A DNA stretch of 50,142 bases from the NCBI GenBank assembly GCA_028713675.1, contig JAQTNV010000024.1, forward strand, positions 1 through 50,142, given 5' to 3'. The stretch comes from a bacterium (GTDB lineage Bacteria; Desulfobacterota; JAPLJL01). Under the pieces are notes generated by a model. The model ran no database searches, was not told where the DNA came from, and was given only the letters and a program-made list of their open reading frames with translations. Positions 31,928 to 41,202 of the stretch are shown piece by piece (position 1 is the stretch's first letter; each line of letters begins with the position of its first letter). The position numbers and the translations under genes are program-made.

Positions 31928-33043
31928 ATGAAAAAGCATCCCAAAAAGGACCTGCTCGCCCGCGAGATCGATAAAAGCATGGATAAGAACTGCGCCGAGC
32001 TGGACCGGAAGCTCGATCACCAATTCCAGAACCTGAATCAAAAAATCTCCCAGGCAATCAGGCAGGCGGGAAAAACCCGGAGCAGCCAGGGCGGAAACGA
32101 GGACCGGGTCGCCCGGATCATTACCCAGTTGGACCAGTCTTTAAAGCACTTGGAGGAACTTGACGCCCGGGTCAAGGGAGCGGAGAAAAATAACGAAAAA
32201 GAACCCGGCGCCCTCTCCCTCGTCCGGAAATACCGCCAGGGAAATCCGGTCCGGGATTACATCCGGAAAATCAGGATGGCCGGGACCTCTGAGGAAGTTG
32301 ATGATTTCGGTTACGACCCGGTCTTCTGGGACATGGTGGAACCGGTTTTTGAATTCTTATACAAGAAATACTGGCGGATCACCACCATCGGGATCGAAAA
32401 CATCCCTTACTCGGGGCCGGCCCTTCTGGTATCCAACCACTCGGGAATGCTCCCCTACGACGGGGGCATGATCTCCTTCGCCGTCCTCAAGGAACACCCG
32501 GCCAACCGGAAGGCGCGTTTTCTGGCCGAGGATTTCGTCAGCCGCATGCCGATGGTGGCCCCTTTCATCGCCAAATGGGGAATGCCCCGGGCCTGCCCGG
32601 AAAACGCCGAGCGGCTTCTCCGCCAGGGCGAGCTGGTCGGGGTTTTCCCGGAAGGTTTGAAGGGAATCGGGAAGGAATTCCGATACCGCTACCGGGTCCA
32701 GCGATTCGGGCGGGGCGGGACAATCCGGCTCCTGGTGCGGACCAAGTCCCCCGCCATCCCGGTGGCGGTGGTGGGCGCCGAGGAGATCCATCCCATCATC
32801 GCCCGGGCTGATTTTATTTCCCGTTTTACCGGGATCCCGATCACCCCGATCCCGGCTTCCCTCATTCCCCTTCCCACCAAGTGGACCATCCGGTTCGGTG
32901 AGCCGATTCACTATGATCAATACACGGAAAAGGACCTGGAGGACGAGATCCTGGTCAACCAGCTCAACGAGGAGCTCCGGGCCAAGGTCCAAAGCATGAT
33001 CCTCGAAGGTCTGAAAAAACGCCGATCCATCTTCTTCGGTTGA
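31928..33043 (+). CDS. Lysophospholipid/glycerolipid acyltransferase with N-terminal coiled coil
   Basis: 371-residue protein. Residues 1-90 are charged and heptad-rich (LDRKLDHQFQNLNQKISQAI, IITQLDQSLKHLEELDARV), predicted coiled coil. From about 140 on comes a PlsC/MGAT-like acyltransferase domain with NHSGMLPYDG (His171, Asp178), the acyltransferase H-D motif in its longer-spaced MGAT-like form, and GVFPEGLKGIGK (motif III, residues 239-248). It probably transfers acyl groups to a glycerolipid or similar acceptor at the inner membrane. No ribosome site is evident before the ATG. Convergent with the helicase gene (22-bp gap). Confidence 0.87.
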   Translation: MKKHPKKDLLAREIDKSMDKNCAELDRKLDHQFQNLNQKISQAIRQAGKTRSSQGGNEDRVARIITQLDQSLKHLEELDARVKGAEKNNEKEPGALSLVRKYRQGNPVRDYIRKIRMAGTSEEVDDFGYDPVFWDMVEPVFEFLYKKYWRITTIGIENIPYSGPALLVSNHSGMLPYDGGMISFAVLKEHPANRKARFLAEDFVSRMPMVAPFIAKWGMPRACPENAERLLRQGELVGVFPEGLKGIGKEFRYRYRVQRFGRGGTIRLLVRTKSPAIPVAVVGAEEIHPIIARADFISRFTGIPITPIPASLIPLPTKWTIRFGEPIHYDQYTEKDLEDEILVNQLNEELRAKVQSMILEGLKKRRSIFFG

Positions 33044-33065
33044 TCCGGGAATCGGTTTCCTGATC

Positions 33066-34997
33066 TCAGGGCTGGACGATAACCTCGACGAACTCCCTGG
33101 GAATATCGGCCAGGAACCGGGAAGGACGGCTGAAGGAAGGAACCCCGAAAAATCTCCGCTCCCGGGCCTGGAAAAGAAACAATCTATCCTTGGCCCGGGT
33201 CATCCCCACGTAAAAGAGGCGGCGTTCCTCTTCCAATTCCTCCTCATCGTGACTCGAGTGCAGGTGGGGAAGCAGATTATCCTCCAACCCCGCGATGATC
33301 ACCACCGGGAACTCCAGTCCCTTGGCGTTGTGCAGGGTCAGAAGCTTAACCGTGCGCGAGGTTCCTTCCAGCTCGTCGATGTCGCTCACCAGGGCCGCCT
33401 GATCCAGGTATTCCATGATCCCGCCCTCGCCCCGCTCCCAGAAATCCCGGGCGGCGTTGATCAACTCCCCCAGGTTTTCCAGGCGGGCCCGGGCTTCTTC
33501 GGTCCGTTCGTTCTCCAGGGCCCCAAGATATCCGCTTTCCTTGAGGATCCGGTGCAGGGCTTCGGGAAACGGCTCCGAAACGGAATAGGTATGGAATTTG
33601 TTCAGGATCTGGAAAAACACGTCCAGCTTCCGCTCCGCCGCGGGGGAAAAGAGCTTTTCCTCCCGGCCGGCCCGCAGCGCGGTGGCGAAGCTTAAGCCCC
33701 GTTCCGAGCCGATTTCCTCGACTTTTCCGATCACTGATTTACCGATTCCCCGGGCCGGGACATTGATGATCCGGCGCAGCGAGAGCGAATCCTCCGGGTT
33801 GAGCGAGGCCCGCAGATAAGCGATCGCGTCCTTGATCTCCTTGCGTTCGTAGAAGCGCAAACCGCCCACCAGCTGATAGGCGATGCGGCGGCGGGAAAGC
33901 TCGTCCTCGATCAGGCGGGACTGGGCGTTGGTCCGGTAAAAAACGGCGATGTCGCCGGCGGTGAAGCTGTCCTTGCTTAAAAGATTTTCGACCAGGCCCG
34001 CCACTGCGGACGCCTCGTAACGTTCATTGCGGGAGGAAATCGAAAATATCGGGTGGCCCTCCGGCCGCGCGGTCCAGAGCTTCTTGCCCTTGCGCAGGCG
34101 GTTCTTCGCGATCAGGGCGGAAGCGGCGCCGATGATCCGCTTGGTCGAACGGTAATTCTGTTCCAGGCGGATGACCCGGGCCTGGGGAAAATCCCGTTCG
34201 AAATCCAGGATATTGCGGAGGTCGGCGCCCCGCCATCCATAAATGGACTGGTCCTCGTCTCCCACCACGCAGAGGTTCTGGTGGGAACGGCATAAAAGCC
34301 TGAGAAAATCATACTGAACCCGGTTGGTATCCTGGTATTCATCCACCAGGACATGCCGGAACTGGCTCTGATAGCGGGTCAGGACATCGGGACATTTCCG
34401 GAAAAGCTCCACCGTCATGATCAGGAGGTCGCCGAAATCCAGGCCCTTCGCTTCCCGAAGCAGTTCCTGGTAGTGGCCGTAGATTTTCCCGAAAGTGGTC
34501 GAGGCCGAAAACTCCGGATCGATGAACTCCTCCGGCCCCTTGCCGTCTCCTTTCGCCCGGTCGATCCGGTACTCGATCTGCTTGGGCGGATAAGCTTCCT
34601 CGTTCAGATTGAAATCGGCGATCGCCTTGCGGATGAGCCCGAGGGAATCTTTCTCGTCCAGGATGATGAAATCCCGGGGCAGGCCGAGGTTCTGCCCCTC
34701 CCTCCGGAGAATCCGCAGGCAGGTGGAATGAAAAGTCGAAATCCAGAAACCGTTCAAAGGAACGGAGAGCAGGCGCTCCACCCGCTCCCGCATCTCTCCC
34801 GCCGCCTTGTTGGTGAAGGTCACCGCCAGGACCTGCTCGGGCGCCATTCCCCGGTTCATAAGATGGGCGATCCGATGGGTCAGCACCCTGGTCTTGCCGG
34901 AACCGGCCCCGGCCAGGATCAGGAGCGGGCCTTCGGTATGCATCACCGCCTCGAGCTGGGGCGGATTCAGATTCTTAAGAAAATCTTCGGAAGTCAT
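33066..34997 (-). CDS. UvrD/PcrA/Rep-type superfamily 1 DNA helicase
   Basis: 643-residue 3'-5' helicase. Motifs: Q-motif LNPPQLEAV, Walker A AGAGSGKT (29-36), TFTNKAAGEM, VDEYQDTN (Walker B), GDEDQSIYGWRGA, RLEQNYRST, KLLTLHNAKGLEF, and LFYVGMTRAKDRLFL. The protein ends shortly after PSRFLADIP, so it lacks the ~80-100-residue C-terminal Tudor-like region of PcrA/UvrD that binds RNA polymerase. It is closer in length to Rep (673). Which of UvrD, PcrA or Rep it replaces cannot be told. The ATG has no clear ribosome site. Confidence 0.95.
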   Translation of the reverse strand: MTSEDFLKNLNPPQLEAVMHTEGPLLILAGAGSGKTRVLTHRIAHLMNRGMAPEQVLAVTFTNKAAGEMRERVERLLSVPLNGFWISTFHSTCLRILRREGQNLGLPRDFIILDEKDSLGLIRKAIADFNLNEEAYPPKQIEYRIDRAKGDGKGPEEFIDPEFSASTTFGKIYGHYQELLREAKGLDFGDLLIMTVELFRKCPDVLTRYQSQFRHVLVDEYQDTNRVQYDFLRLLCRSHQNLCVVGDEDQSIYGWRGADLRNILDFERDFPQARVIRLEQNYRSTKRIIGAASALIAKNRLRKGKKLWTARPEGHPIFSISSRNERYEASAVAGLVENLLSKDSFTAGDIAVFYRTNAQSRLIEDELSRRRIAYQLVGGLRFYERKEIKDAIAYLRASLNPEDSLSLRRIINVPARGIGKSVIGKVEEIGSERGLSFATALRAGREEKLFSPAAERKLDVFFQILNKFHTYSVSEPFPEALHRILKESGYLGALENERTEEARARLENLGELINAARDFWERGEGGIMEYLDQAALVSDIDELEGTSRTVKLLTLHNAKGLEFPVVIIAGLEDNLLPHLHSSHDEEELEEERRLFYVGMTRAKDRLFLFQARERRFFGVPSFSRPSRFLADIPREFVEVIVQP

Positions 34998-35114
34998 CGA
35001 CTAACAATAGATAAGCGAGAGATGCAGGACAAGTCCGAAGGCGAGAAATATTTCTCTTGATTTCCCTGGCCCGCTTTTTCCGCATTTATGCGCAGAAGCG
35101 CCAAATCCCCGGCT

Positions 35115-36194
35115 TTAACCCAGCTGTTTTAAAAACTCCGATATTCCGTAGCATTCATGATCCTTCCACCGGTAACGGGTCAACGCCTCCACTACCAGGG
35201 TCCGATGGCCTTCCTCTTCCAGCACCAGCGGGACGGGGTTGATCACCTCCCCCTCGATCATTACCGTCATCCCGCTTGCGTCCTCGGCCCGGATCCGCAG
35301 GTTTTTCTGGATCTGGTCGCCGGGCTCGAAATCGTTGGTGAGCTCGAACCGGCGGATGGAATGGTTCTGCCCGGAGTGATACATAAACCCCGCGAAGGCT
35401 TCCATCCGGCCGATCACCGCCCGGGATAGATTCAGGCTGAGCTCCGTCCCGAACTGGGCGGTCAGCCAGCGCCAGGAACTGGCGGCTTTCCAGTCCCGCA
35501 CCCCCCAGCTGTGGTCCCGATGCCCGCTGCCCTGGAAATTGTAATCCCGGGAACCGATCCGGATTTTTCCCCGGATGTTTCCCGTCTGTTCGTAGTGAAA
35601 GGAAGCCACCTTGGACGCGTTGCGAAGCGCCAGCAGGGGGATCTTCCTTTCCACCAGGAACTCCGAGAATCCCCGGGGATCGAGGTGGTGATAATTGAAT
35701 ATCGGTGAGACGCCCAGGAATTCAAGATCAAGTTTTACCTCCGGCATTTCGACCGATTCGGGGGCGATTGTCTCGCGTTTTAACAGCCGGCGCGGTTCCG
35801 CGATCCTGACCATTCCCCCTTGGAAGCTGATCTTCCAGTCCTTCCCCGGAACCACTCTTTGGTAAACCAGCGGGCCGGTTTCCAGGTTGTCGGGGTTCTC
35901 CGGGATCGGGGGATCATTCTTGAAAAGCAGGGCCGCTCCGTCGGGGGAATAAAGGACCAGGTTGCCCACCAGGACCTTCTGGTTGGGAAGAATCCCGATC
36001 CGGGTGAACCCGCCCAGGCCGGTCCGCTGTTCGAAGAAGTTGAAGTAGTAACTCTCGTTCCAGAGCCGGTCCGAACCGAAAGGATGGTTAAACTCATCCT
36101 TTTCGTCCAGGACCCGGCCCCGGACCGCGCGCTCGAGTTTCATCAGGCCCATCAGGGCATTCACTTTCAACCTGTCCATCATCCCCATCTCCAT
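35115..36194 (-). CDS. DUF7064/7065-type (CrtC/AttH lipocalin-like) protein
   Basis: 359-residue soluble protein rich in beta strands. The motif GSGHRDHSWGVRDW (about 228-241) and the earlier NESYYFNFF segment are those of a lipocalin-like family related to hydroxyneurosporene hydratase CrtC and AttH, now described as DUF7064/DUF7065. These proteins recur near genes of hydrophobic-compound metabolism. A strong GGAGG lies 5 nt before the ATG. The N-terminal residues MEMGMMDRLKVNALMGLMKLER form an amphipathic helix. Function unknown; binding or modification of a lipid or polyene is a reasonable inference. Confidence 0.72.
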   Translation of the reverse strand: MEMGMMDRLKVNALMGLMKLERAVRGRVLDEKDEFNHPFGSDRLWNESYYFNFFEQRTGLGGFTRIGILPNQKVLVGNLVLYSPDGAALLFKNDPPIPENPDNLETGPLVYQRVVPGKDWKISFQGGMVRIAEPRRLLKRETIAPESVEMPEVKLDLEFLGVSPIFNYHHLDPRGFSEFLVERKIPLLALRNASKVASFHYEQTGNIRGKIRIGSRDYNFQGSGHRDHSWGVRDWKAASSWRWLTAQFGTELSLNLSRAVIGRMEAFAGFMYHSGQNHSIRRFELTNDFEPGDQIQKNLRIRAEDASGMTVMIEGEVINPVPLVLEEEGHRTLVVEALTRYRWKDHECYGISEFLKQLG

Positions 36195-36206
36195 ATATTC
36201 CTCCTT

Positions 36207-36248
36207 TACCGGTCACCGGGTACCTGCTGCCGGCTACCGGTTATCTCT
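36207..36248. repeat. Heptamer array (TACCGG/TACCTG type) abutting the M48 stop codon
   Basis: TTACCGG, TCACCGG, GTACCTG, CTGCCGG, CTACCGG, TTATCTC are in register. It fills the spacer between the M48 protease stop codon (36241) and the next gene's ribosome site. Confidence 0.7.
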
Positions 36249-37674
36249 TCATTTTCTCCATCTCTTCCTTGATCTTTTTAGCGTCGGGCGATTCCGGATC
36301 GTAAAACTCCAGGGCCTTATGAAAATGAAACCTGGCGTTCTCCATGTCCCCGATCATGAAATAACTCCGGCCCAGGTAATAATGAGCCGGCCCGTATTTT
36401 TCCATCTCGCCGTAAACAATGCCCAGCTCATAGCAGGCATCCACCAGGTCGGCATCCAGGGCGATCGCGCTTTCCAAAGATTTGACCGCCGCCTCATTTT
36501 TCTTGGCTGAATGGTAAGCCTGCCCCAGGGCTAAAAATAAATTTTTATTTTTGGAATCCAGCGCGGCGGCCTGGCTGAAGCTGACCGCGGCGCTATCGAA
36601 ATCGCCCTTTTGGAGATAGATGTTTCCCTGCTCCCAGAGAATCTGCGCGTTCGGTCCGTACAGATCCAGGGCTTTATTGATTTCAGCCAGCGCCTCGCCC
36701 CACGCCTTCTGCCGCTTGTAAAGCAAACCCAATCCGAAATGAAGATTCGGATTTTTAGGATCATCTTTCAACTTTGCCTCAAAGTACCCGCGGGCCACCT
36801 CAATCCCCTTATATTCCGCGATCAATTTGGCCTGAATCAGTTTCAGCCGGTCGGAACCAACCGGATTTGAGGCCGCCCGGGAAACGGGCGGGGCCAGGCT
36901 TTCCAGGTAACTGATCCTCTGGATCAGGGGAGGATGGGTCTCGAGATAGGGGGCCAGGGTCCCGCTTTCGATTCCTTCGTCTTTTACCAGCCGTCCCAGA
37001 AAACGGATGATCCCGTGGGGATCGTACCCGGCCCGCGGCAGATAACTGATCCCGTACTGATCGGCCTCTTCCTCGTCCACGCGGGTATACCCGAGGGCCA
37101 TGCTTTGCACGCCGGCGATGGTCCCGGCAATAATGGCCTGGCCCGCCTGCGGGTTCGGGACCATCATCCCGGCCATGATCCCGGCGATGGTGGGCAGGGC
37201 CATCCCCTGCTGCTGCTGGATCATCCGGGCGATGTGGCGCCGGGCCACATGGGCGATTTCGTGGCTCAGAACCCCGGCGAGTTCGGATTCATCCTCGGCT
37301 TCGCCGGCCAGTCCGGCGGTGATAAAAATCTGCCCGCCCGGCCCGGCAAAAGCATTGATCCGGGGATCGGCCAGGATGTAAAAATGAAAAGGAAACGGCT
37401 GGTCCTGAGCCTGGGCGGCCAGCCGCTGGCCGACCGAATTCAGGTAGCTGGTGACAAAAGGATCATCAATAAATGGAAATGTCCGTCGGAGCTCATTCAG
37501 AAACATTTCCCCCAGTCGGCCTTCCTCGGCCGGGCTGGGAAGAAAAATCCGGTTGAAAACGCTGTCTTCCCGGATTCGCCAGAAGCATCCCTCCCCCAAA
37601 AATACAAAAGTGGATAGGAGAAAGGAGAGAAAAATCAGGGCAATATATTGGTTCCTAAACCTGTTCCTATTCAC
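36241..37674 (-). CDS. M48-family metalloprotease with TPR repeats (BepA/YfgC-like)
   Basis: 477-residue exported zinc protease, probably periplasmic and involved in outer-membrane protein quality control as in BepA. Signal segment (IALIFLSFLLSTFVFL) followed by Cys30 (GEGC), a poor lipobox. The catalytic HEIAH (138-142) and the third-ligand region D200EEEAD205 are intact. From about residue 310 several TPRs follow (AEINKALDLYGPNAQILWEQGNIYLQKGD and similar). The start is GTG at 37674 with AAAAGG upstream. Confidence 0.92.
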   Translation of the reverse strand: MNRNRFRNQYIALIFLSFLLSTFVFLGEGCFWRIREDSVFNRIFLPSPAEEGRLGEMFLNELRRTFPFIDDPFVTSYLNSVGQRLAAQAQDQPFPFHFYILADPRINAFAGPGGQIFITAGLAGEAEDESELAGVLSHEIAHVARRHIARMIQQQQGMALPTIAGIMAGMMVPNPQAGQAIIAGTIAGVQSMALGYTRVDEEEADQYGISYLPRAGYDPHGIIRFLGRLVKDEGIESGTLAPYLETHPPLIQRISYLESLAPPVSRAASNPVGSDRLKLIQAKLIAEYKGIEVARGYFEAKLKDDPKNPNLHFGLGLLYKRQKAWGEALAEINKALDLYGPNAQILWEQGNIYLQKGDFDSAAVSFSQAAALDSKNKNLFLALGQAYHSAKKNEAAVKSLESAIALDADLVDACYELGIVYGEMEKYGPAHYYLGRSYFMIGDMENARFHFHKALEFYDPESPDAKKIKEEMEKMKR

Positions 37675-37695
37675 TGAACAGCCTTTTGATAATTG

Positions 37696-37751
37696 TTTTC
37701 GGTTTCCGGTTACTTGCTGCCGGCTACTGGCTACCTGCTACTGGTTTCTGA
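37696..37751. repeat. Heptamer array (CTACTGG/CTGCCGG type) exactly abutting a stop codon
   Basis: Eight units: TTTTCGG, TTTCCGG, TTACTTG, CTGCCGG, CTACTGG, CTACCTG, CTACTGG, TTTCTGA. The array ends at 37751 and the stop codon of the dikinase gene starts at 37752. It mixes CTACTGG and TTTCTGG forms, linking these two heptamer types. Confidence 0.8.
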
Positions 37752-40469
37752 TCAATCGCTCAGGATCACTTCCCCCCGGTCTCCATCGACGGTAATCATC
37801 TCCCCGTCCCGGATGATCCGGGTGGCATCCTTCACGTTGATCACTCCGGGAATCCCGTATTCCCTGGCGACGATCGAACCGTGCGATAACAGGCCCCCGA
37901 CATCCACCACCAATCCCCGGGCCACCAGGAAGAGCGGCGTCCAAGCCGCGTCGGTTACGGGGGCAACCAGGATCTCCCCCGGCTTGATCCGGGCCTCCGC
38001 CCGGGGCGTGAGAATCACCCGGGCCTTCCCGGTCACCTTCCCCGGGCTGACCGGGATCCCCGTCAAGACCCGGCCGGTCCGTTGAACCGAATGCGTGCTT
38101 TTTAGCCGGGGCACGGGCCGCCCGCGGAAAGATTCCGGGAGTTCGACTTCCTGGTTCATCCGGTATTCCTCCCGGCGGCGCCGGATCCTTTCCGCCAGAT
38201 CCGGAGGAGGAGTTTCCCCCCGGATGAGCGGCAGGATCTCATCCATCTTCAGGAAATAAATATCTTCCTCATTCCCGATAATTCCCTTTTCCCGGAGGTG
38301 GCGGGAGAAAATCCGGCAGACCTTCTTGACCGTGTTGGCCCCCATCATCGCCGCCCCCTTCATTTCCTCCCGGAGCGGGATGAAGGTGTGGCAACCTTTT
38401 AATATTTTGTGGAATATCGGTTTCTGCCAGACGTGGAGACGGGACTCAACCTCCCGGACCGCCTTCTCGCGGTCAAGCCTCTGCCTTTCCTCGATCCCGG
38501 AGGGATCCTGACCCGGCTCGATCCCCAGGTAATTCTGGATCATCTCGAAAACGTAGCTCGGGTCCTCATCCCAGGACGGGTATATCACCTCGGCCTCGGA
38601 AACGCTCCGGAAGCCATACCGGTCCAGAAATTGTTTGAGCTTCTCCCGGAATCTGGAGGCCGATTCGCTGCTTTCGCCCTGAAGTTTTTCCCCGATCTCC
38701 CTCGCGTGGGAAGAAGTAAACAATGTTTTCAGTTCGGAGGAATTCATCACCTCTCTGGAGAGTTTGTAGATTTCGAAGCTCGGGCGCGCGCTCTCGAGAT
38801 TGTTGAGGCCGGTCACCAGCCTCGCCGCCAGGGCGCCGTATTCATCCCCAAGCCAACGGGCGGTGAGTTTTCTCAAGGCCTCGAAGTAGGCAACGGCAAG
38901 CTGGCTGGCGGCGATATGCACGCCGAGGACCTGGGCCCCCTCATCCCGCGCCGCTTCCATGCGGCCGGCGATCTCGGCCAGGGGGATCTCGTGAATATTC
39001 TGCTTTTTTTCCTCCGCGATCCGGGCGAAGACCTCGTCGCGCCAGCGCCGGGCCCGTCCGGGCACCGCCCTTTCAAACCGGATTTCCCGATAGATGAAAC
39101 CCGGAAGCCGTAAGTATTTGCGCACTTCTTTCCACCACGGCTCCCGGGGCGCTTCCTTCCCTATTCCCGGAATGGGCCGATCAAACTCGGCCGCGGAGGC
39201 CCCCGGGATCTGAGCGGTCATCTTCCGAAAGGTCGTGATGTTCAAGTGCGCCCGCCCATAAAAGAAACCGATGAAAATATAGGTGGGCGGGTTGGGCGGA
39301 AGCTCAAAAAGCCCGAGTTCCAGGTTCGGCAAACGCCAGCCGGTCTCGAGGCCGATCATTCCGGAAAGCGTGAAAGGGGTAAGGACCCCCGGCACCACCT
39401 CGCTGATATTGGCCGAGGTGTATTCCGCGAAGCGGGGATCAATCGGGGTATCGAATTCCGAAACCCATTCGGCGGGGAGTTTTTCTTCCTCCGGCTTTTC
39501 CTTTTTCACCGCCGCGATCCGGCGGGATTGCAGGATGAATAATTCCTCCCCCACCCTGGCCCATTCAATATCCTGGGGCTGGCCATAATGCGATTCTATT
39601 TCCAGGCAGATCCCGGCCAGTTTCCGGATCTGGTCCCGGGACAGGCAGGGTTCGCGCCGGAGCTTTTCCTCCACCGGGATTTCCTTGCTGCCCCTGCCCT
39701 TTTCCAGGTCCAGAACGATCTTGATCGGTTTTTCCCCGATCTCCTCGGATTTAATCGCGAGGTCGCTTTTCTGAACCGCGATCTGGTCCGGCCGGACCTT
39801 CCCGGATACCACGGATTCACCCAGGCCGAAGCTGGCGTTGATCAGCATCTCTTCCGTCCGCCCGCTTAAAGGGTGCGCGGTGAAAACCACCCCGGCCGCA
39901 TCCGCCGGCACCATCATCTGGACCACCGGCGCGATAAAAACCGCGGAATGGTCCAGGGAAAGCTTGTGGCGGGCCAGGGTGGCGCGGGAGGTAAACAGGG
40001 AAGCCCAGCACTTCACCACCTGCTGAATGAGTTCATCTTCTCCCTTGACCCCGTAATAGGTGTCCATCTGACCGGGGAAAGAGCTGCGGGAAAGATCCTT
40101 GGTGCCGACCGAAGAGCGGACCGCGACCAGGGGAAGCTGATCGGCGCGGCCCAGGCTGCGGTAAGCCGACTGGATCTCATCCCGGATTTCCGGGGGGACC
40201 GGGGCCGCGGAGACCAGCTCCCGGATCGCCTGGGTTTTGACCTCCAGGTCGGAGAGATCGGTAAAATCAATGCGGCCGAGAATCCCGTTGATTTTCGCGG
40301 GGAGAAGGTTTTGATCGAGAAAATCCTCGAAGGCGATCATCCGGATGCAGAAACCGTCGGGGACGGGGAACCCGGCCCGGGCCAGCTCGCCCAGATTCCC
40401 CCCCTTCCCTCCCACGAGGGAGATATCCTTAACCGAGATCTGCGAGAGCGGAACGGTGTATTTATTCAT
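37752..40469 (-). CDS. PEP/pyruvate-binding dikinase resembling rifampin phosphotransferase
   Basis: 905-residue enzyme with an N-terminal ATP-binding domain (about 1-330; VGGKGGNLGELARAGFPVPDGF, AVRSSVGTKD) and a large variable middle region. The C-terminal swivelling domain has the phosphorylated histidine (H863 in GGLLSHGSIVAREYGIP). The PEP-binding TIM barrel of true PEP synthase is absent. This order is that of rifampin phosphotransferase and related dikinases, which phosphorylate a small acceptor with ATP giving AMP and phosphate. The acceptor here is unknown; antibiotic resistance should not be assumed. The ATG has no strong ribosome site. Confidence 0.85.
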   Translation of the reverse strand: MNKYTVPLSQISVKDISLVGGKGGNLGELARAGFPVPDGFCIRMIAFEDFLDQNLLPAKINGILGRIDFTDLSDLEVKTQAIRELVSAAPVPPEIRDEIQSAYRSLGRADQLPLVAVRSSVGTKDLSRSSFPGQMDTYYGVKGEDELIQQVVKCWASLFTSRATLARHKLSLDHSAVFIAPVVQMMVPADAAGVVFTAHPLSGRTEEMLINASFGLGESVVSGKVRPDQIAVQKSDLAIKSEEIGEKPIKIVLDLEKGRGSKEIPVEEKLRREPCLSRDQIRKLAGICLEIESHYGQPQDIEWARVGEELFILQSRRIAAVKKEKPEEEKLPAEWVSEFDTPIDPRFAEYTSANISEVVPGVLTPFTLSGMIGLETGWRLPNLELGLFELPPNPPTYIFIGFFYGRAHLNITTFRKMTAQIPGASAAEFDRPIPGIGKEAPREPWWKEVRKYLRLPGFIYREIRFERAVPGRARRWRDEVFARIAEEKKQNIHEIPLAEIAGRMEAARDEGAQVLGVHIAASQLAVAYFEALRKLTARWLGDEYGALAARLVTGLNNLESARPSFEIYKLSREVMNSSELKTLFTSSHAREIGEKLQGESSESASRFREKLKQFLDRYGFRSVSEAEVIYPSWDEDPSYVFEMIQNYLGIEPGQDPSGIEERQRLDREKAVREVESRLHVWQKPIFHKILKGCHTFIPLREEMKGAAMMGANTVKKVCRIFSRHLREKGIIGNEEDIYFLKMDEILPLIRGETPPPDLAERIRRRREEYRMNQEVELPESFRGRPVPRLKSTHSVQRTGRVLTGIPVSPGKVTGKARVILTPRAEARIKPGEILVAPVTDAAWTPLFLVARGLVVDVGGLLSHGSIVAREYGIPGVINVKDATRIIRDGEMITVDGDRGEVILSD

Positions 40470-40610
40470 CGCTTTAAAGGGTCCAAGGGTTGGAGATAAT
40501 AAATGGAATCGATGAAATCAAATGATGATAATTAATCATTGTCCATTATTAACAAAGATTTCTTTGAAAATCTAAAGGTAGATTTAGGCCCGGACTGACG
40601 CAATCAATTG

Positions 40611-41096
40611 CTATTCCGGGCTGGGGCTTCCGGAATCCTGGGTTGCCTTCCGGGCTCGATCAATCATCGTGTCGTAACTGCCGTGGACGCTTCGATCGAC
40701 TTGATTAAGTATTTTCTTGGGGAAAGTAAGCTCGCGCTTGGTGTAATAGTTGAACATCCGGTCAAACTTGTAGGCCACCAGGTTTATCGGGATGGAATAA
40801 TCGATGGTGATTTCCAGGGATTCCCGGTTCGGTCCCCACGCGATTTTAATATTTTCATCGCTCAAGTTTATGCCGTTGGCCGTGGCCTGGGCCGTGATTT
40901 CCTTCTGCAGCTGCTCGTCGCTTTTATTCATGCCTTCGAGAGTGATTCCCTCCACCCCGGTCTCAAATATCCCGGCCTTAGTGGTGGGCCTGACCATCTG
41001 AATCACCACGAAAACAATTACGGCCGCCACCGCGATAAAGATTGCGATCCCGAGCAGGGCGGAGCCATTTTCCTTGCCGATTTTCATGTTTTGCAT
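40611..41096 (-). CDS. Small single-pass membrane protein (DUF4845/pilin-like)
   Basis: 161 residues. A short basic N-terminus (MKIGKENGSA) leads into one strong hydrophobic helix (about 12-34; LLGIAIFIAVAAVIVFVVIQM), followed by a soluble alpha/beta domain (TGVEGITLEGMNKSDEQLQKEITAQATANGINL ... WGPNRESLEITIDYSIPINL). The pattern resembles DUF4845/TadE-like proteins with a pilin-type helix, but there is no type IV prepilin cleavage site. An ATG four codons in is an alternative start. Function unknown. Confidence 0.75.
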   Translation of the reverse strand: MQNMKIGKENGSALLGIAIFIAVAAVIVFVVIQMVRPTTKAGIFETGVEGITLEGMNKSDEQLQKEITAQATANGINLSDENIKIAWGPNRESLEITIDYSIPINLVAYKFDRMFNYYTKRELTFPKKILNQVDRSVHGSYDTMIDRARKATQDSGSPSPE

Positions 41097-41143
41097 GTTA
41101 ATAATTTAATCGAATTCCTTTATTTTGACAAATATTTTTCAAT

Positions 41144-41171
41144 GGCAGACGGCATACGGTAGACGGTAGAC
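41144..41171. repeat. Heptamer array (GGTAGAC type)
   Basis: GGCAGAC, GGCATAC, GGTAGAC, GGTAGAC in register. The reverse-orientation version occurs at 45698-45734. Confidence 0.65.
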
Positions 41172-41202
41172 CGGACAAACCTTTAAGTCATCTTCATATA
41201 AT

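Noticed and set aside
37752..40469. Antibiotic resistance gene (rifampin phosphotransferase)
   Set aside because: Domain order matches, but the same order occurs in other dikinases and no rifamycin-specific residues can be confirmed by eye.
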